Shown here one piece after another: positions 32,459 to 44,649 of a stretch of DNA of 64,000 nt. Under the pieces are notes generated by a model. That model did no database searches, was not told the origin of the DNA, and worked only from the letters and a program-made list of their open reading frames with translations. The translations under genes and the position numbers were made by a program. Position 1 is the first letter of the stretch; each line of letters opens with the position of its first letter. The stretch spans positions 620,001-684,000 of the forward strand of contig JANEZZ010002198.1 in assembly GCA_026122225.1 (NCBI GenBank), in the 5' to 3' direction. Source of the stretch: Heloderma charlesbogerti. Taxonomy: Eukaryota; Chordata; Lepidosauria; Squamata; Helodermatidae.

Positions 32459-32599
32459 TGTTTAGAATATTTTTAGACCACTCCTCCATTCAATGAGCAT
32501 TTGAGGCAATGTAAAAGCAATAAAAAGAAGAATATACATAAACTACAAAAAGCTGAACAACTTTTTTTGGTACAATAAAGCCAAGGATTCATCATAAAA

Positions 32600-32815
32600 A
32601 CAGAGCAGCATTAATGATTCAAAGCTCGGTGGAACAATGTGATCTTTTCCAGCTGTCTCAAGGACAGTAAAGAGAAGGCTGGCCTAATCTCCCTGGGGAG
32701 GGAGATCCACAACTGGGGTGCAGCTACAGAAAAGGCCCTGACTCAAGTACCCACCAACCTTACCTTTCTAGGAGGTGAGACACACAGCAGAGCCGCAGAT
32801 GATGAACACACATTT
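32600..32815 (-). mobile_element. LINE-like fragment
   Basis: Contains CTCCCTGGGGAGGGAGATCC and GCTACAGAAAAGGCCCTGAC. On the minus strand these echo the AFL.../LWNSLP-like end of L2-like reverse transcriptases. Clade uncertain. Confidence 0.5.
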
Positions 32816-32924
32816 TAGACACATTCATATGGGAGTAGGTGGTCTTTCAGATGCCCCTGGCCCCAAGTTGTTTTCATAGAGCAGTGTATGTATTTCTAAA
32901 GATTTTCTTTCTAAATATTACTGT

Positions 32925-33098
32925 AACCACCCTGGTACTGGCCAGAGTGGGAGCAGAGCTTAGTCTTGGACATTTGACCATGATGGTTTCATTTCATTAT
33001 GATTGTTCTTTATTTGGTTTGATTGTTCTTGGCCACCTTGGGCTCCATTTGAGTGATAAGGTGGGACACAAATCTAAATAATAAATACATATTTAAAG
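32925..33098 (+). mobile_element. L2-like LINE 3' tail
   Basis: GATTGTTCTTGGCCACCTTG, GGCTCCATTTGAGTGATAAG and GTGGGACACAAATCTAAATA followed by AATAAATA. This is the tail type seen after L2-like fragments. Confidence 0.6.
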
Positions 33099-33348
33099 AA
33101 ATGAATAAAAAAGGGCCAGACTTACAAGGACCGAGCCCTGGAGCCTTACTGCAATGCCAGATCCCTTGGGACATTTGAGAGAATGAAGAAGAAACCACGT
33201 TTGAGTCGGAGCTCAGGGCATTTTTCTCACCACTGAAGTTCCAATCACTCCCTATGTGGGATTAGAATTAAGGGCTTCCAGATCAGAGGGTTAACTTCCA
33301 GGTGGCAGAACTGAAGCCCACAACAGATCTTAACGTGGTGACTTAAAG

Positions 33349-33483
33349 CAGGGGTGGGCAGAAAGCAGATCTCCAGATGTTTTGCACTTCAACTCCCAGG
33401 ATTCCTGATCATTGGCAATGCTGGCAGGGGCTTCTGGGAGTTGAAGTACAACACCTCTGGAGATCTACTTCTGCCCACCCCTG
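33349..33483. mobile_element. Palindromic hAT MITE with target duplication
   Basis: Ends CAGGGGTGGGCAGAAAG and CTTCTGCCCACCCCTG. Flanked by ACTTAAAG on the left and ACTTTAAAG on the right, an 8-bp hAT-style duplication with one added T. Confidence 0.88.
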
Positions 33484-33925
33484 ACTTTAAAGGATGTCAG
33501 GCAGGGCTTCAGCTAATGCAGTGGGACTTGCTCCAACACAAAAGAAACTACAAAGAGACCTACTATACAAGCTAAGAGAGTCTCCTTGCACCAATAGGCC
33601 AGAGAAGGTCAGGTGATTCTTCTTGACCTCAATAAATACTGCTAGATCAAACTTCCAGGCTAGAGCAACTAGAAGTCCTGCTTTTTCTGCCTTCACCCCC
33701 AGTGGTGATAGCACATCTGACACAAAACAGAACTGAACATGGTACCCTTAATTTAAAAAAAGTTAAAAACTGGGTGTGGGAGATATGAACATGAAATCCA
33801 CCTATCTTGTTCATATTATGCAAAATTATTTCTTTTAGGCTGCAGTCCTAAGCATGCTTATTTGGGAGTATGTCCCATTGAATGCTGTCAAACTTTCTTC
33901 GGTAATCGGAAGGCATTGTTTAGAT

Positions 33926-34062
33926 CAGGACTGGGTAGCCTATGGCCCTCCAGATGTTGTTGGACCGCATTTCCCATCAGCCCTAGCCAGCATAGCCAAT
34001 GGTGAGGATTATGAGAGTTTCAGTGCAGCAACATCTGGAGGGCCACAAGTCACCCACCCCTG
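33926..34062. mobile_element. Palindromic hAT MITE with diverged target duplication
   Basis: Ends CAGGACTGGGTAGCC and CACCCACCCCTG; arms share GGCCCTCCAGATGTTG. Flanks GTTTAGAT and CTTTAAAT match at six of eight bases. Confidence 0.88.
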
Positions 34063-34330
34063 CTTTAAATAGTAGCCATTTAGGGAGCAATCTTATGGTC
34101 CCTGAAAGGGTGCCCCAGGAGCCTTAGGATTTTGCAGCCCACCCTCGGAAACTTACTCACTGGGGTACAGAAACGTTTGCCCTCATGGCTGCTTCAGTGC
34201 TGGTGCTCTGACAGAAGTAATGGCAAAAAGGAGGCATTTCTCTTGGAACATTGGAAAAAGCCAACTAGCCCTCCAAAATGGGAGGGGAAATGTAAAAAGT
34301 GTGTGCGTGTGTGTGCATATGTGCGCGCGC

Positions 34331-34377
<47 letters not shown>

Positions 34378-34379
34378 GA
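34331..34379. repeat. (ATCT)n microsatellite
   Basis: About 12 tetranucleotide units after an alternating GTGCGCGCGC tract. Confidence 0.97.
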
Positions 34380-35264
34380 TACACTGGGCCTCAGAAGTTT
34401 GTCAAGTAATGGAGTGATGTAAGCAAGAAAGGAAATCCAGAAAGGTTGATGAGAATTAATTTGTATATTCTAAGTTTTAAGTCCTTTGAACAACAAGTAG
34501 CAGCAACAGGAACAGAAATGCTTCCCCTTCTCTCCCTGTCTGCCCTCAGGGCTTTGGCTGAAACATTTCTGCTGTTTCTGCTGCTAGTTCTTGTTCAAAG
34601 GACATTTGAAAGAAGAAGAACATTTAGGAACAGAGGGTGGGAGACTTCAACAAGGAACTAGGAGATTGTCCTAGCTTCTTGAGAGCTGGGGTATATTTTC
34701 TTGCCTTCAGGAAGAAAGAGACTGCTATGTTGATCCTGCCTGCAGTGAGGAGATGAGAGAGCGGTTTTTCCAAGGAGTGAGAGCCCATTCTACATACCGG
34801 GATCTCGTGGCTGCTCCAGAGCTGGAAGCCTCCCGAGCCAATGCCGAGAGGGACTATACTTTTCTGTCTTTTGTAACTCCTACAAGATGTTGGTTTGGGA
34901 TGTTTGTGGCCAGTCCATCCATGGATGTCTAAGGAATTGTGCTAAGCCTCTCATTTATGTTTGGCTATCCTGCAAAGGACTCATTGGGGCTGCCCTTCCT
35001 TGATATTCTGCTGGACGTGTGGTTTATGTCTAATGTGTTTTTAATAAACCCCTTGTTAATCGACTTGCTCTCATCCAGATGTGTGAGTAGGGTTAACCGC
35101 CTGGGTTGTAAGAAGTAAGACTCGAATTATACACAACACACACAATCATTGGTTATGGTTGTTTGCTTTGAGAATGCTTGCTTGAAGTTGTTTTAGGTAT
35201 ATGTTCTTTTGTGTATATTGTCTGTTTATGTGTTTTTTATGTAAATAGGTTTTAATCTCTGTAT
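34380..35264. other. No gene or repeat recognised
   Basis: Frames at 34446-34661 and elsewhere lack family features. No known repeat seen. Confidence 0.35.
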
Positions 35265-35337
35265 ACTGTATTTGTAATGTTTTTAACCTTTGTAAACTGC
35301 CCAGACAGCTTTGGCTATTGGGCAGTATAGAAATGTA

Positions 35338-35382
<45 letters not shown>

Positions 35383-35384
35383 TG
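35265..35384 (+). repeat. LINE/SINE tail with (AAT)n
   Basis: GTAAACTGCCCAGACAGCTT and GCTATTGGGCAGTATAGAAA followed by about 13 AAT units. Confidence 0.8.
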
Positions 35385-36455
35385 AAAATGTTATTGAGAG
35401 AGATAAAAGAAAAGAAACCCCTTGCTTTTCCCACATGTCCGCCACAGAATCTCCCTCCCCCATCCCTGTTGAACTGCTGTTAACATATTTCTCTTTCTCA
35501 GTTAGTTGTTCATCCTGTGATGATCTGTCCTCATCCATAACCACATGACAGATATTTTCAGTAGAGGCCACAGTGAATGTGTGGGTACTTTGCAGTGCAT
35601 AGCCAGATGCTATTCTTGTGTTTATCACTTCAGTAGAATTTCCCCTCATTTTGTCTCATGCAAATGCTCTTAAGTACAAAAAGTGATGGACCATCCGCTC
35701 CTGAGTGTTTTTTACTTGATCATAAAAACTAAGGGTCATGGACATGGTGGTTAAATTGTGAAGCCACATTCGTGAAGGTTTTTGATTGGTATTTTACTGT
35801 GCACTGGTCAGCTGTCTCAGCAACTATCTGTGAAAACGTTGATTTTCCTCCTCTTGTCTCTCTCCTCTCTTCCGTCAGGTTAAGAAAATGTCTGCTACAA
35901 TCAGCCTTTGCCTGCCACTACCATCGTTATGGTCATGTCTGGATTGTCCTCCCACTCCTTATCTGTCAAAACTTGCTTCTTGATATTCCATATGTAGGAA
36001 GGCTAGCATGTGTCGCAGAATGAAGATCCCTTCACCATTTCAGTCTGATTGAGACCTCAAGGCACCACTGCATTACACTGCATTGTACGGAGCTCCCATG
36101 GAGTCTTCCATCCAAGTTCTGGCCATGGCCAGAGTTTCTTAACTTCAAAGACAGAAGCATATCCGGCCCTTCAGACCATTCTCTGGGATCTGACTGGCCT
36201 TGGCTTTTTACACAAAAGGTTGGCATATTGTTGAACAGAATCATTTGATATGTCACTCATTTTCAGGGTCCTTGAGAAATGGTGAAAAGTGCAATATTAT
36301 ACTGTAATACTTGCTTAAAGGATCTGATTTCATTAGAAATCTGCAGCTTAACCCAACAGTACAGGTCTCCAGCAATTCTTTTCAGGAATTTCCCCAAGCC
36401 AAATAACAAGAAGACAAGACATAGGACCTTAGCTAAGCACAAAGAACATGTAAAT
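35385..36455. other. No gene or repeat recognised
   Basis: A minus-strand frame of 167 residues (35146-35649) runs through the AAT repeat and has no family features, so I do not call it a gene. Confidence 0.35.
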
Positions 36456-36590
36456 GGATGTGTTTTTAATGCTGTGTTTTTAATATTGTATTTTAAATGT
36501 GATTTTAATATTTACTGTGAATCACTGAGGGATTTTATTATATTTAGCGGTATATAAGTGTCACAAATACAAGCATAAATAAATATGTTA
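36456..36590 (+). repeat. Possible LINE tail
   Basis: T-rich sequence then TATATTTAGCGGTATATAAG and AATAAATA, an eroded version of the GGGCGGTATAGAAAT tail. Confidence 0.45.
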
Positions 36591-36864
36591 AAGCACCATC
36601 TAGTGGTTGATGGTGTTGGTTATATTAACCATTACAATATCCAGCATCCATCCTCTGTTACGATCTCCCTGTCCACTCAAGTTAATGCTACTGTGCTATT
36701 CCAGCTTCATAATCCTGGCTTTTTTAAATTGGGAGAAGGTTAACCCAGGTCTGCTGATCTTTTCAGCCAAGAAAATACTATTCTGATGGGGATAGATTTA
36801 CTGAGGCTATCACTACCCAAAAAATCAGGGTTGAAATTTTGTTTCTGGCATCAGTGTCAAAGCT

Positions 36865-36965
36865 CTAAAGCTGTGATCCTACACTAACTTACCTGAGAGT
36901 ATGTCCCACTGAACCCAATGGGGTTTACTTCTGACAAGACAAGCACTGTAAGTTGAATCAGGTTT
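36865..36965. mobile_element. MITE of the AAGTCCCATTGAA family
   Basis: GAGAGTATGTCCCACTGAAC and CCAATGGGGTTTACTTCTGA are the two arms of a common palindromic element, also seen at 33838-33890, 39283-39375 and 49845-49945. Confidence 0.65.
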
Positions 36966-37052
36966 TTGCTCCATATATTTTGCCAAATACTCACAGATTA
37001 TTTAAATATATACATGCAATTAATGCTAATGGACAAATGAATCCATGCACAG

Positions 37053-37401
37053 TAGGGATGGGCAAATCAGTCTATATCCATGTCAGTTTTGCATGATTTT
37101 CAATCCTGGATCCATTTTGTACAATTGTCCACCAGTCTGCATAATTTTTAAAATTAAAAGCACACATGAAAATTTGCATTTATTTTCATATACAGTTTCC
37201 CCTAGACATCCACATTTGTATGCAATTTCACCTAATATGCACATTCCCCCAATATACACATTTTTTTGTATACAATTTTTGAGTGGAGAACAGCAGAATT
37301 TGAAGGATAACAGTGTTCTGAGTCACATACTAGTCCAGAAAGTGCAAATCAAGACGGTTCACTTTAAAAGGCGGACCAAACATAATTATCCTACATCCCT
37401 A
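37053..37401. mobile_element. AT-rich element with TAGGGATG ends (349 bp)
   Basis: Starts TAGGGATGGGCAAATCAG and ends CTACATCCCTA, the same terminal octamer as the CpG-rich hairpin family, but the body is AT-rich with none of the hairpins. The 8-bp flanks (ATGCACAG, TACACATG) do not match. Probably a different hAT-type family. Confidence 0.55.
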
Positions 37402-38344
37402 TACACATGTTAGTGGGGTCACATCAGGCACAATATTATTCGCATGATGTCATGGGCTGGCATAATGTTTGGGTAACAAATCTTGTGTGGGAAAGTTTAT
37501 TTATTTTGGGCAAAAATGAATTTTCAGGCTCAAAGGACTATTTATTTTGGCCATGTGGTCCTTCTTAAAATCAGTTTTCATTAAGCTCTGGGTTGGTTTT
37601 TTGGAATGAAGGGTATGACAGATGAACTGGATTGTCATGGCTATGTAGAACCCAGTAACATAAACAGATTTCTACGCTCTATAGGAACATATACCAGTCA
37701 TGGAAAACAAATCATTTACCCTTTTACATCTTTTAACCAACCTGTCATTCAGTCAGACATGGTTGGACCTTTTCCCCCCTTTCAGTACATGCTTATAGGT
37801 GAAGTGGGGATTCTAATCTCCTTCAGTGATGGTTTATTCCAGCTTTAATTAATGCTGAGTGCAAGGGAGTGAGCTTCTGTTTGCAGTGCAAATTGCAGGA
37901 GTGGAGAGGCAGAATGTGGTTGCCTCTTAAAAAGTCCATTCGTGTGGCTCTACGGAAGCCCCTTCGCATCAGAACCCCTATGGACCAGCATTTAGATGCA
38001 ACAGTCCATCTCATTCCCTATTGCTGTATAGACACAGTTCAAAGTGCTGAGACCCACAGACCTAAGAGATTGCCTCCACTCCCATGTTCCACTGAAGACA
38101 AACTAGGAATACCTTCTTCAGTTGACCATCTGTGGACCACATCAGATCAGCAAGGCTGTACAGCAAGGAGTTCTCAGTGGCTACTCCTCACCGGCTGCTC
38201 CTTAGCTTCCCCTGTAGAAGGCACACAGCCTGAGCCTACATGTCTTCGAGGAAGCAGGATCTATGTCTTCCAAAAGTGCAACAGGCTTTATTCAATGTGG
38301 CTTTTGTTGGCCAGGGAAGGGTGGAAAGGATAGACTTAATACTA
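37402..38344. other. No gene or repeat recognised
   Basis: A plus-strand frame of 154 residues at 37869-38333 has no motif, and its surroundings give no splice or promoter support. Confidence 0.35.
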
Positions 38345-38640
38345 GTCTGCAGCAAGGGTGGGGAACCTCAAGCCTGGGGGACCAAACTGGCCCTTGGGGG
38401 TCCCCAGAGGTCCATGTCACCTTCCCCTGGCCCAACCCCCTTTCCCTTAACACTACTCATTTGGTGGTTTCCTGGCTTTTGTGCATTTTGCGCCCAGTTG
38501 AAAAGGTTGACATTCCTCTCCTAATTACAGGCGGTAAGAAGGTTTAAGCTAAAGTATGCTGTTTTGGCCCCACCCCTTTCACCTTTGGCTCTGCCCACCA
38601 CTGGAATGCGGTCCCAAGAATTTCTCCAAAATGGCATTTC
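38345..38640 (+). repeat. Repeat shared with 44650-45240, copy 1
   Basis: GGGTGGGGAACCTCAAGCCT then GGTGGTTTCCTGGCTTTTGT and TGACATTCCTCTCC, then TTTGGCTCTGCCCACCACTG. The same blocks occur in order at 44650-45240. The start resembles a hAT MITE end. Confidence 0.65.
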
Positions 38641-39282
38641 ACCCTTACTTCTGAGTAGACATTATAGGATTGTCCTATTAGAGATATTGCTCTCTTTTTT
38701 CTTTCATAGTTTCTAGCATCTAGTCCTAGGAGCATTACCATGGGAATCTAGCATTGCCCCTTTTTTGTATTGTCTGTCAAACACAATTATTGGCATATAA
38801 GTGATTGTTCAGATGGACCATTCAGGGGCAAATAAGTTTAGTTACGCTTACAAGATTAGTGAGATATTTGAGCCAAAATAAGAGACAATTGATTTCAGGT
38901 GGAATAATTGCAGTGTCTTGACTGGTACTAATCTGCAGGAAAATGATATAGTCAGATGATTTTAATTATATTTTATAACCTGCCCCCCTTCTCCATCCAA
39001 AATACCCTTTCTAGAAATCAGGAATGCCAAAACAGGATTTGGATGGCTGGTTTTATTTTAAAATGATGTTTGAGTTTCCTTCTTACATGAACATTTTCAT
39101 TTGGGAATATAACAGAGTTTGGAGGGGGGGTTTGTTTTTTTGTTTTAAAAACCCTTAGAACATTCTTTAGTTGCATGATTTCCTAATTCTGGAATGTAGC
39201 ATTAAGGTGTCTTTGGCTGTGGTCCACAAACCAGTTGGGACAATGTTCTTGGATTAATACTGACCCATTTCAGCCTAACAGC
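38641..39282. other. No gene or repeat recognised
   Basis: Nothing identified beyond a short MITE trace at 38645 (TTACTTCTGAGTAGAC). Confidence 0.35.
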
Positions 39283-39375
39283 ACAATCCAACCATGTTTA
39301 CTCAGTAGTAAGTCCCACTATGTTCCATGGGGCTTACTGAAAGGTAAGCGTGCATACATTGCAGCCTAAGGCTGC
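39283..39375. mobile_element. MITE of the AAGTCCCATTGAA family
   Basis: AATCCAACCATGTTTACTCA and GTAAGTCCCACTATG on one arm, CATGGGGCTTACTGAAAGG on the other. Confidence 0.65.
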
Positions 39376-39439
39376 AGTCCTTTACATGTTATGGCTGCAA
39401 TCTATGCAACATTTAATTACCAGAAGAAGAAAAGTCACC

Positions 39440-39636
39440 ATTTTAAAATAAAATGGCAAGTTGGCAACTCCCTTCAAGATGGTGACAGCTGTGGGTTATC
39501 CCCATGGGTCCAGGTAAGAAGCAGGGAGCTCGCATGGGTGGGCGGCCCATGCATGACCCACTCCAGAACCAGACTGCTTTGGTCCGAATCACCCCAATCC
39601 ACTTCGGGATTCGGACCAAAGCAGTGCACAAGCCTA
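39440..39636. mobile_element. Right part of a hAT-like element (ends GTGCACAAGCCTA)
   Basis: The right end AGTGCACAAGCCTA resembles the TGCACAGCCCTA end of 14772-17478. It is preceded by GGTCCGAATC and GATTCGGACC, a short hairpin. An outward donor-like CAGGTAAGAAG lies near 39512. The left end is not found. Confidence 0.5.
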
Positions 39637-39920
39637 ATGCATAGGATTGTGCTGTAAGTTATCCAAAATGTTTAGTCAGTTTAGTTTAGTCAGTTTGGGA
39701 ACTGAGTTCTTGCAAGGGCAATAATACTACATGAACAAGCATACTGGTGATATCATACAGAAATCTGGACTGCAGATATCTGTATGTTTGGTGACCTCTA
39801 AAAATTAGAAGATAACTGAAAGCTCTTTTTATACTACTAGTGCAGAAAGAAGGATATAATTACTTTTTGAGAGCCTATGCACAGTGAAAGTTACTATCTA
39901 TCCTCATAGGTACTTTAAGT

Positions 39921-40024
39921 CAGCCTTCTCCTGCCTGGATCTCTCCAGATGTGTTGGACTACAACTCCCAGCAAACCCCAGTCAGCATGCTGGGAGTTGT
40001 AGTCCAACACATCAGGGAAGGCTG
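39921..40024. mobile_element. Short palindromic hAT-type MITE
   Basis: CAGCCTTCTCCTGCC and GTTGGACTACAACTCCCAGC, mirrored by GCTGGGAGTTGTAGTCCAAC and GGAAGGCTG. The inner arms are a perfect match. Confidence 0.88.
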
Positions 40025-41079
40025 CGCTAAGAATATTGTTCCAACCACTATATAACATTTATTCAGCACCAGAATGTGCTAAGTACTGTACAGAAAACAG
40101 AAGACACGGCCTAGTTTAGTTCTGAGTACAAACATAAGCCAGGAAGGGAATCTGGAATGCCATAGTTAGGTACTAATGGAAGATCTCTGCTAGCATGTAA
40201 TATATATTTGTCATTTTTGTTGAAGACCTACAATAATTTGGGATACTGGTTTCTCACCAGCTAAACTAATGATGCTCTGTGGAAGATCAGAACTTGTGTA
40301 CAAATCGCAAAGTATTCTCAACATGCTGCTTCTCTTGCCACAACAGCCCTTTAATGTGGCTTTTCTTATCACTTTGTGAAATAGCAACACGGATGTGCAA
40401 TAAATAACATTAGTAACAATATGCCATGGGATACATGTGAACAAGTTCAACATGTTTTACAGGAAACCATCTGGATAATCCATTTGGCTAGAAAATCTGT
40501 ATCCAAGGCAAAATGTCCTTCATGGTCAACTAGCCAGGATGTCAACAGCTATCTCAGGAGGACAGGAAATGGATCTCGCAGTCCTTGGCACACTACTTTG
40601 AAAAGCAGCATATATTGTCTCATTATTAGTATTATATATATGTGCAACAAAAAAGATGAGCAATGTGTTGTTCCAGAGAAGCTAGAAGACAAATGCACTG
40701 TGTTCCCATAGGTAGGAGGCCAGATGTATATTCCTCGGTTTCTTCTTTTCCTCAGGCTATAAAAAGAGCACAGGTTAGTGATTAAAAAATAACAATAATA
40801 AAGGACTGTAAAAAAAATGCAGCAGATTAATTTTAGTTCTAAACAAACTGTCAAATTCTAAAGAGGTTCCACTGAGTGGTTTAATTTGGGGTGGAACTGT
40901 CAATCAATTCCTGCCAAAATCAGTTTTTGTAATCGAAAGAACTTTTAATGTATTCAGCAGCCCAAACGTTCAACTAAAGTGTTTGAGATTTTTATTCATT
41001 TTTCTTTATGAAATTCTGAAAGCAATTTTGGATATAAACAACCAAATGTAAGACTTGTTGATATCAACAAGAAGATTAA
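40025..41079. other. No gene or repeat recognised
   Basis: Low-CpG, mostly non-repetitive sequence. No exon is recognised. Confidence 0.35.
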
Positions 41080-41500
41080 GGGCATCTCTACACCAGCCTA
41101 AAATCCTGCATTTCAAACGGTGCTTTCTGCTTCCATTTTAAATGCAGGATCACAACGAATCCCTTTTTCATGTGCTTCCCTTTCCCCCACCCACTTCCCC
41201 CTCCTTCTCCCCATATCTGAGTCTTCCATTATCTTTCATTGATCTTGCTCCTCTTCTTGCCACTTTAACTCTTTTGACAAGGGAACAGAAGTGGAACACA
41301 ACGGGGTAATTTGATAGCTCATTATCTGTGATCTACAGGGTAATTTGATAGCTCATTGTCTGTGATCTATTTAAAAATGGAACAAAGGGCATTTAGTGCA
41401 GGAGACGCCTTGAATGATCATGGCATCATGTAAAGAGCCTGTAAACTTCCGTGAAGGAGCAATCCCAATTGCAGGATAAAAGCTCTGTGTGAAGAAAGCC
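41080..41500. mobile_element. Short element with imperfect inverted ends
   Basis: Ends GGGCATCTCTACACCAGCC and GCTCTGTGTGAAGAAAGCC are roughly inverted; both are followed inward by a TCCTGCA block. Inside, a 34-bp direct repeat (41304-41337, 41338-41371) centres on TTTGATAGCTCATT. Confidence 0.6.
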
Positions 41501-43374
41501 TAAGAATGTGCCTAAAATGTGACCTAAAATCATGGCCATGTATGCCCCCCACCCGACCCCGACCCTGCCTTGGCCTGCCACTTCTTCAAATCATGTTTTG
41601 GCTCTATTTAACCAATGCTATATCAACTGATGCAATTTTACTGGGAAGGCCCTTAGCCTTAGATCAAGTTTAAGAACAGACTGGATTAAAAATAGCTCCC
41701 TGTCAGATGTCAACATTGAATTAAATCAATGTAGCCCCATGTTATTATAATGATATGATCAAATTCATTCATTGTTATGAAAGATATTTGACAGCTATCT
41801 CAAAATGTCAGATCAGGAGTGAATTTACACTTCTTCATTTTCAACTGATGCCCTCTCTACTCCTGGAAATAATTAGAGAAGAATTCTATATTATTTCAGG
41901 AACTGCATATGTGGTGAAGGAATCATACAAGGCTACAGACAAGGCTGCACAGGGATCTTGTACTGTCACCGGGTGTAGAGATAACTGCCATTCAGTTGGG
42001 GTGGTGGCAGTGGGAGAGGTTCAGAAGGCAGAGTGCATTTTGAAGTGGGACTGAATTGTTGTTGCTTTTAAAAAAGAGTCTGAAAAATACCGAGTTTAGC
42101 AGAACTGTCTTTTTTTAATCATACTTAAGCAATAAGTATGTCCAGAGATAAAAAGCTAATGTATTCCAGAAAGGTCCAAATTTCCCACACACACATATAT
42201 GCCCCAAATATTGAAAGTAATGATGTTTAACTTCTCAAAGCTTTAAATAGCAGCCCCGATCCCAATTTTAGGTTTAAGCATAAGCAAACAAACATGGCTT
42301 GGATTTTTCAATCAAGGAAAGACTTTGTGTTGTTGAATCTTCCGGAATATTTTGGTACTTTCTCAAGAATTTTTTTTTCATGGTACAAAGACATCATTTC
42401 AGGGTTCACCAGTGTTAATAACAATACCAAGGCTTGTTTCTATTTTCACCAGAATGTTTTACTTTAAGAGAAGATCACTTCCCCAAGTCAGAATTTTGCT
42501 GTGGGGAGGCGTGGGAATTGCCATTTTCTTACGAAACAAACTGTTATCTCGTTACATGAGCATGTAATTATAAAGTTTGGGAAGCAGTGCACACAGTGGC
42601 TGAGATCCAAAGTAGCCCTTCCGCAAACAGAAGGGCACCTTCTGTTTGTAGAAGGGGCTGTGATCCAGCGAATGTTTCTGCTTATGGAAAGGGAAGGCAA
42701 TTTCCCCTGATTCACCCTTCCCGCTGAAGTTTCCAGCACTACCTCCCATACTATTCCAGAGGGAGGCACAATGGGGCAGCAGAGGGAATCAGGGAAAATC
42801 ACCCCCACCTTTCTATTAGCAGGAGCATTACAAGAGTCAAACTCCAATTTTGGGCTCTCTAGATCCAGCCCAGGGATCCCACATCCAGGATGCTTCTAGA
42901 CAGAAAGCTGCTAGCCAGGGCTAGTGTCAAGGGTAGGCATGGTCAGGCACCTGTCAAGTGGCCTGGACTAATTCCTCCTCTTCATCATTGCATCCTGCTT
43001 GTTCATTGGCTTCTTTCTCTGGCCCAGACAATGGTGGTGGTGAGAAGGAGGACCAGTAGACACCACTGCCTATTTGCTCACTGGCTCTCTGCCTGTCCAG
43101 GAAGCAAGTCTAGCAAGCAAGTGGCAGCAAGGATGAGACATGAGAAAGAGGATGAGGAGCAATAGCAGCTGGTGACAATAGTGGTGAGAAGACAGAAGGG
43201 GCCCAATTGAGGGTGCCTTGCTCAAGGCCCTCAAAAACCTGGAGCCAGCACTGCTCCTAGCACTACCAAACAAAAGGCCTTGTGTATTTATTCCATCTTT
43301 TTTTCCTCCTTAATGGAATTTTTTTCTGGTAAGAAAAAAAGATGGAAGCAGTTGCAAAATATGGGAAGGTGTTA
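41501..43374. other. No gene or repeat recognised
   Basis: About 1.9 kb. Frames at 41755-42054 and 42488-42847 show no family resemblance. Confidence 0.35.
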
Positions 43375-43935
43375 TTTATTCATTTTAAAATTGTCTTGGC
43401 TGCCTTTCAGGGCATAAACCCTCCCAAGGCGGTTCACACAATAAAATACATAAAAATAGTTAAATATTAAAAATGATAAAAAATAAACACAATAAAATAG
43501 CAATAAAAGCAACAATAAAAGCCGACAATAAAACCAGCAGCAACAAGAAGAACAGCAATAACAGCAACAATTGCAGTCCTATCAAGAGAAGGCCATGGTA
43601 AAATAATACATTTTCAAGGCCTTCTATAAACCTACAATAATGAAGCATGGCGGACCTCTGATGGCAACTTGTTCCAAAGGTGTGGAGGCACTGCAGAGAA
43701 GGCCTTCTCATGTGTGGCCACCCACCTAACTGCTCTCACAGGTGGGCAAATGAGAAGGGTCTCTCTTTCTGATGTTAAAGTACGAGGCAGGCTGATATGA
43801 AGGAGGTCCTTCAAGTAACTTGGTCCCAAACATTTTAAGGCTTTAAAGGTCAAAACCAGCACTTTAAATACAGCTCCGAAACACACTGGTAACCAGCACA
43901 GCTGGTTAAAAAAAATGGAAGACATATCTGGATTC
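43375..43935 (-). mobile_element. L2-like LINE fragment with reverse-transcriptase C-terminus
   Basis: The minus strand encodes FKVLVLTFKALKCLGPSYLK and FSAVPPHLWNKLPSEVRH, the end of an L2-like reverse transcriptase. The 3' tail with AATAAA-type runs lies at 43380-43520. Truncated at the 5' side. Confidence 0.8.
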
Positions 43936-44342
43936 CTCATAAAATTCTATGAATGAGGCAGGGTGATTGTGGGATAAAAAGCTTGTCTGGAAGGATCCCC
44001 CGAATGGTTTCACTAGCCACTTCAGCTGAGAAAACTGATACACATTTTAAACAGTGATGATATCATGAAGTAGATCAGGCTGGTCCAACTTGTGACCTCC
44101 CTTTCTAATAATAATATTGTTTTAAAATATCCAAAAAGGTGAACAATATAATAGCACATCAAAACACAATACTCCTTGTCTATAGTTTGCTTTTTGGAAG
44201 CCAACATCATCAAATATTTATTTATTTATTTATTTATTCTTATACTTGGGTACCAATAAATTTGCTTCTTAACCCCCAATGGTTCCTGAAGTGCTTCAGT
44301 CATTTGGTTAATTTTTTACACAAAAGATAAACTTAGATTAGC

Positions 44343-44430
44343 AACTTTGCCCACCATTGGCCACTGAAGGCTGGAGGTGATGGGAGTTGTAGTCTCACAC
44401 ATCTGGCTGGCACCTGGTCAGGAAAGGCTG
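44343..44430. mobile_element. Half of a palindromic hAT-type MITE
   Basis: TGATGGGAGTTGTAGTCTCA and GTCAGGAAAGGCTG match the right arm of the 39921-40024 family. Confidence 0.65.
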
Positions 44431-44649
44431 GTATACATGTTTCCAGTGTCTGGAGGATGCACCATTGCAATATTATGGAGCGAGGCTGTGCTGCCCCTGG
44501 CACTGGGCATGCTGCTGGCCCTGGCCCTGGCCCTGTATGCAAGGCATGGATGTCTGCACTGACAAAGCCTATGTGTGAGCAGCTGCTGATGCACAGGTTT
44601 TCCTTTCCACATGATCAGGAGCCCCTGCATGATGGGGGTCCTGATCACA

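Noticed and set aside
25650..34380. CRISPR-like or phage-like arrays
   Set aside because: Microsatellites here are perfect short-period repeats without spacers, and the window is clearly vertebrate.
35146..35649. Minus-strand 167-residue frame
   Set aside because: It passes through an AAT repeat (poly-Ile) and a retroelement tail; no family features.
37869..38333. 154-residue plus-strand frame as a gene
   Set aside because: No motif, no splice or promoter context, and no similarity to a family I know.
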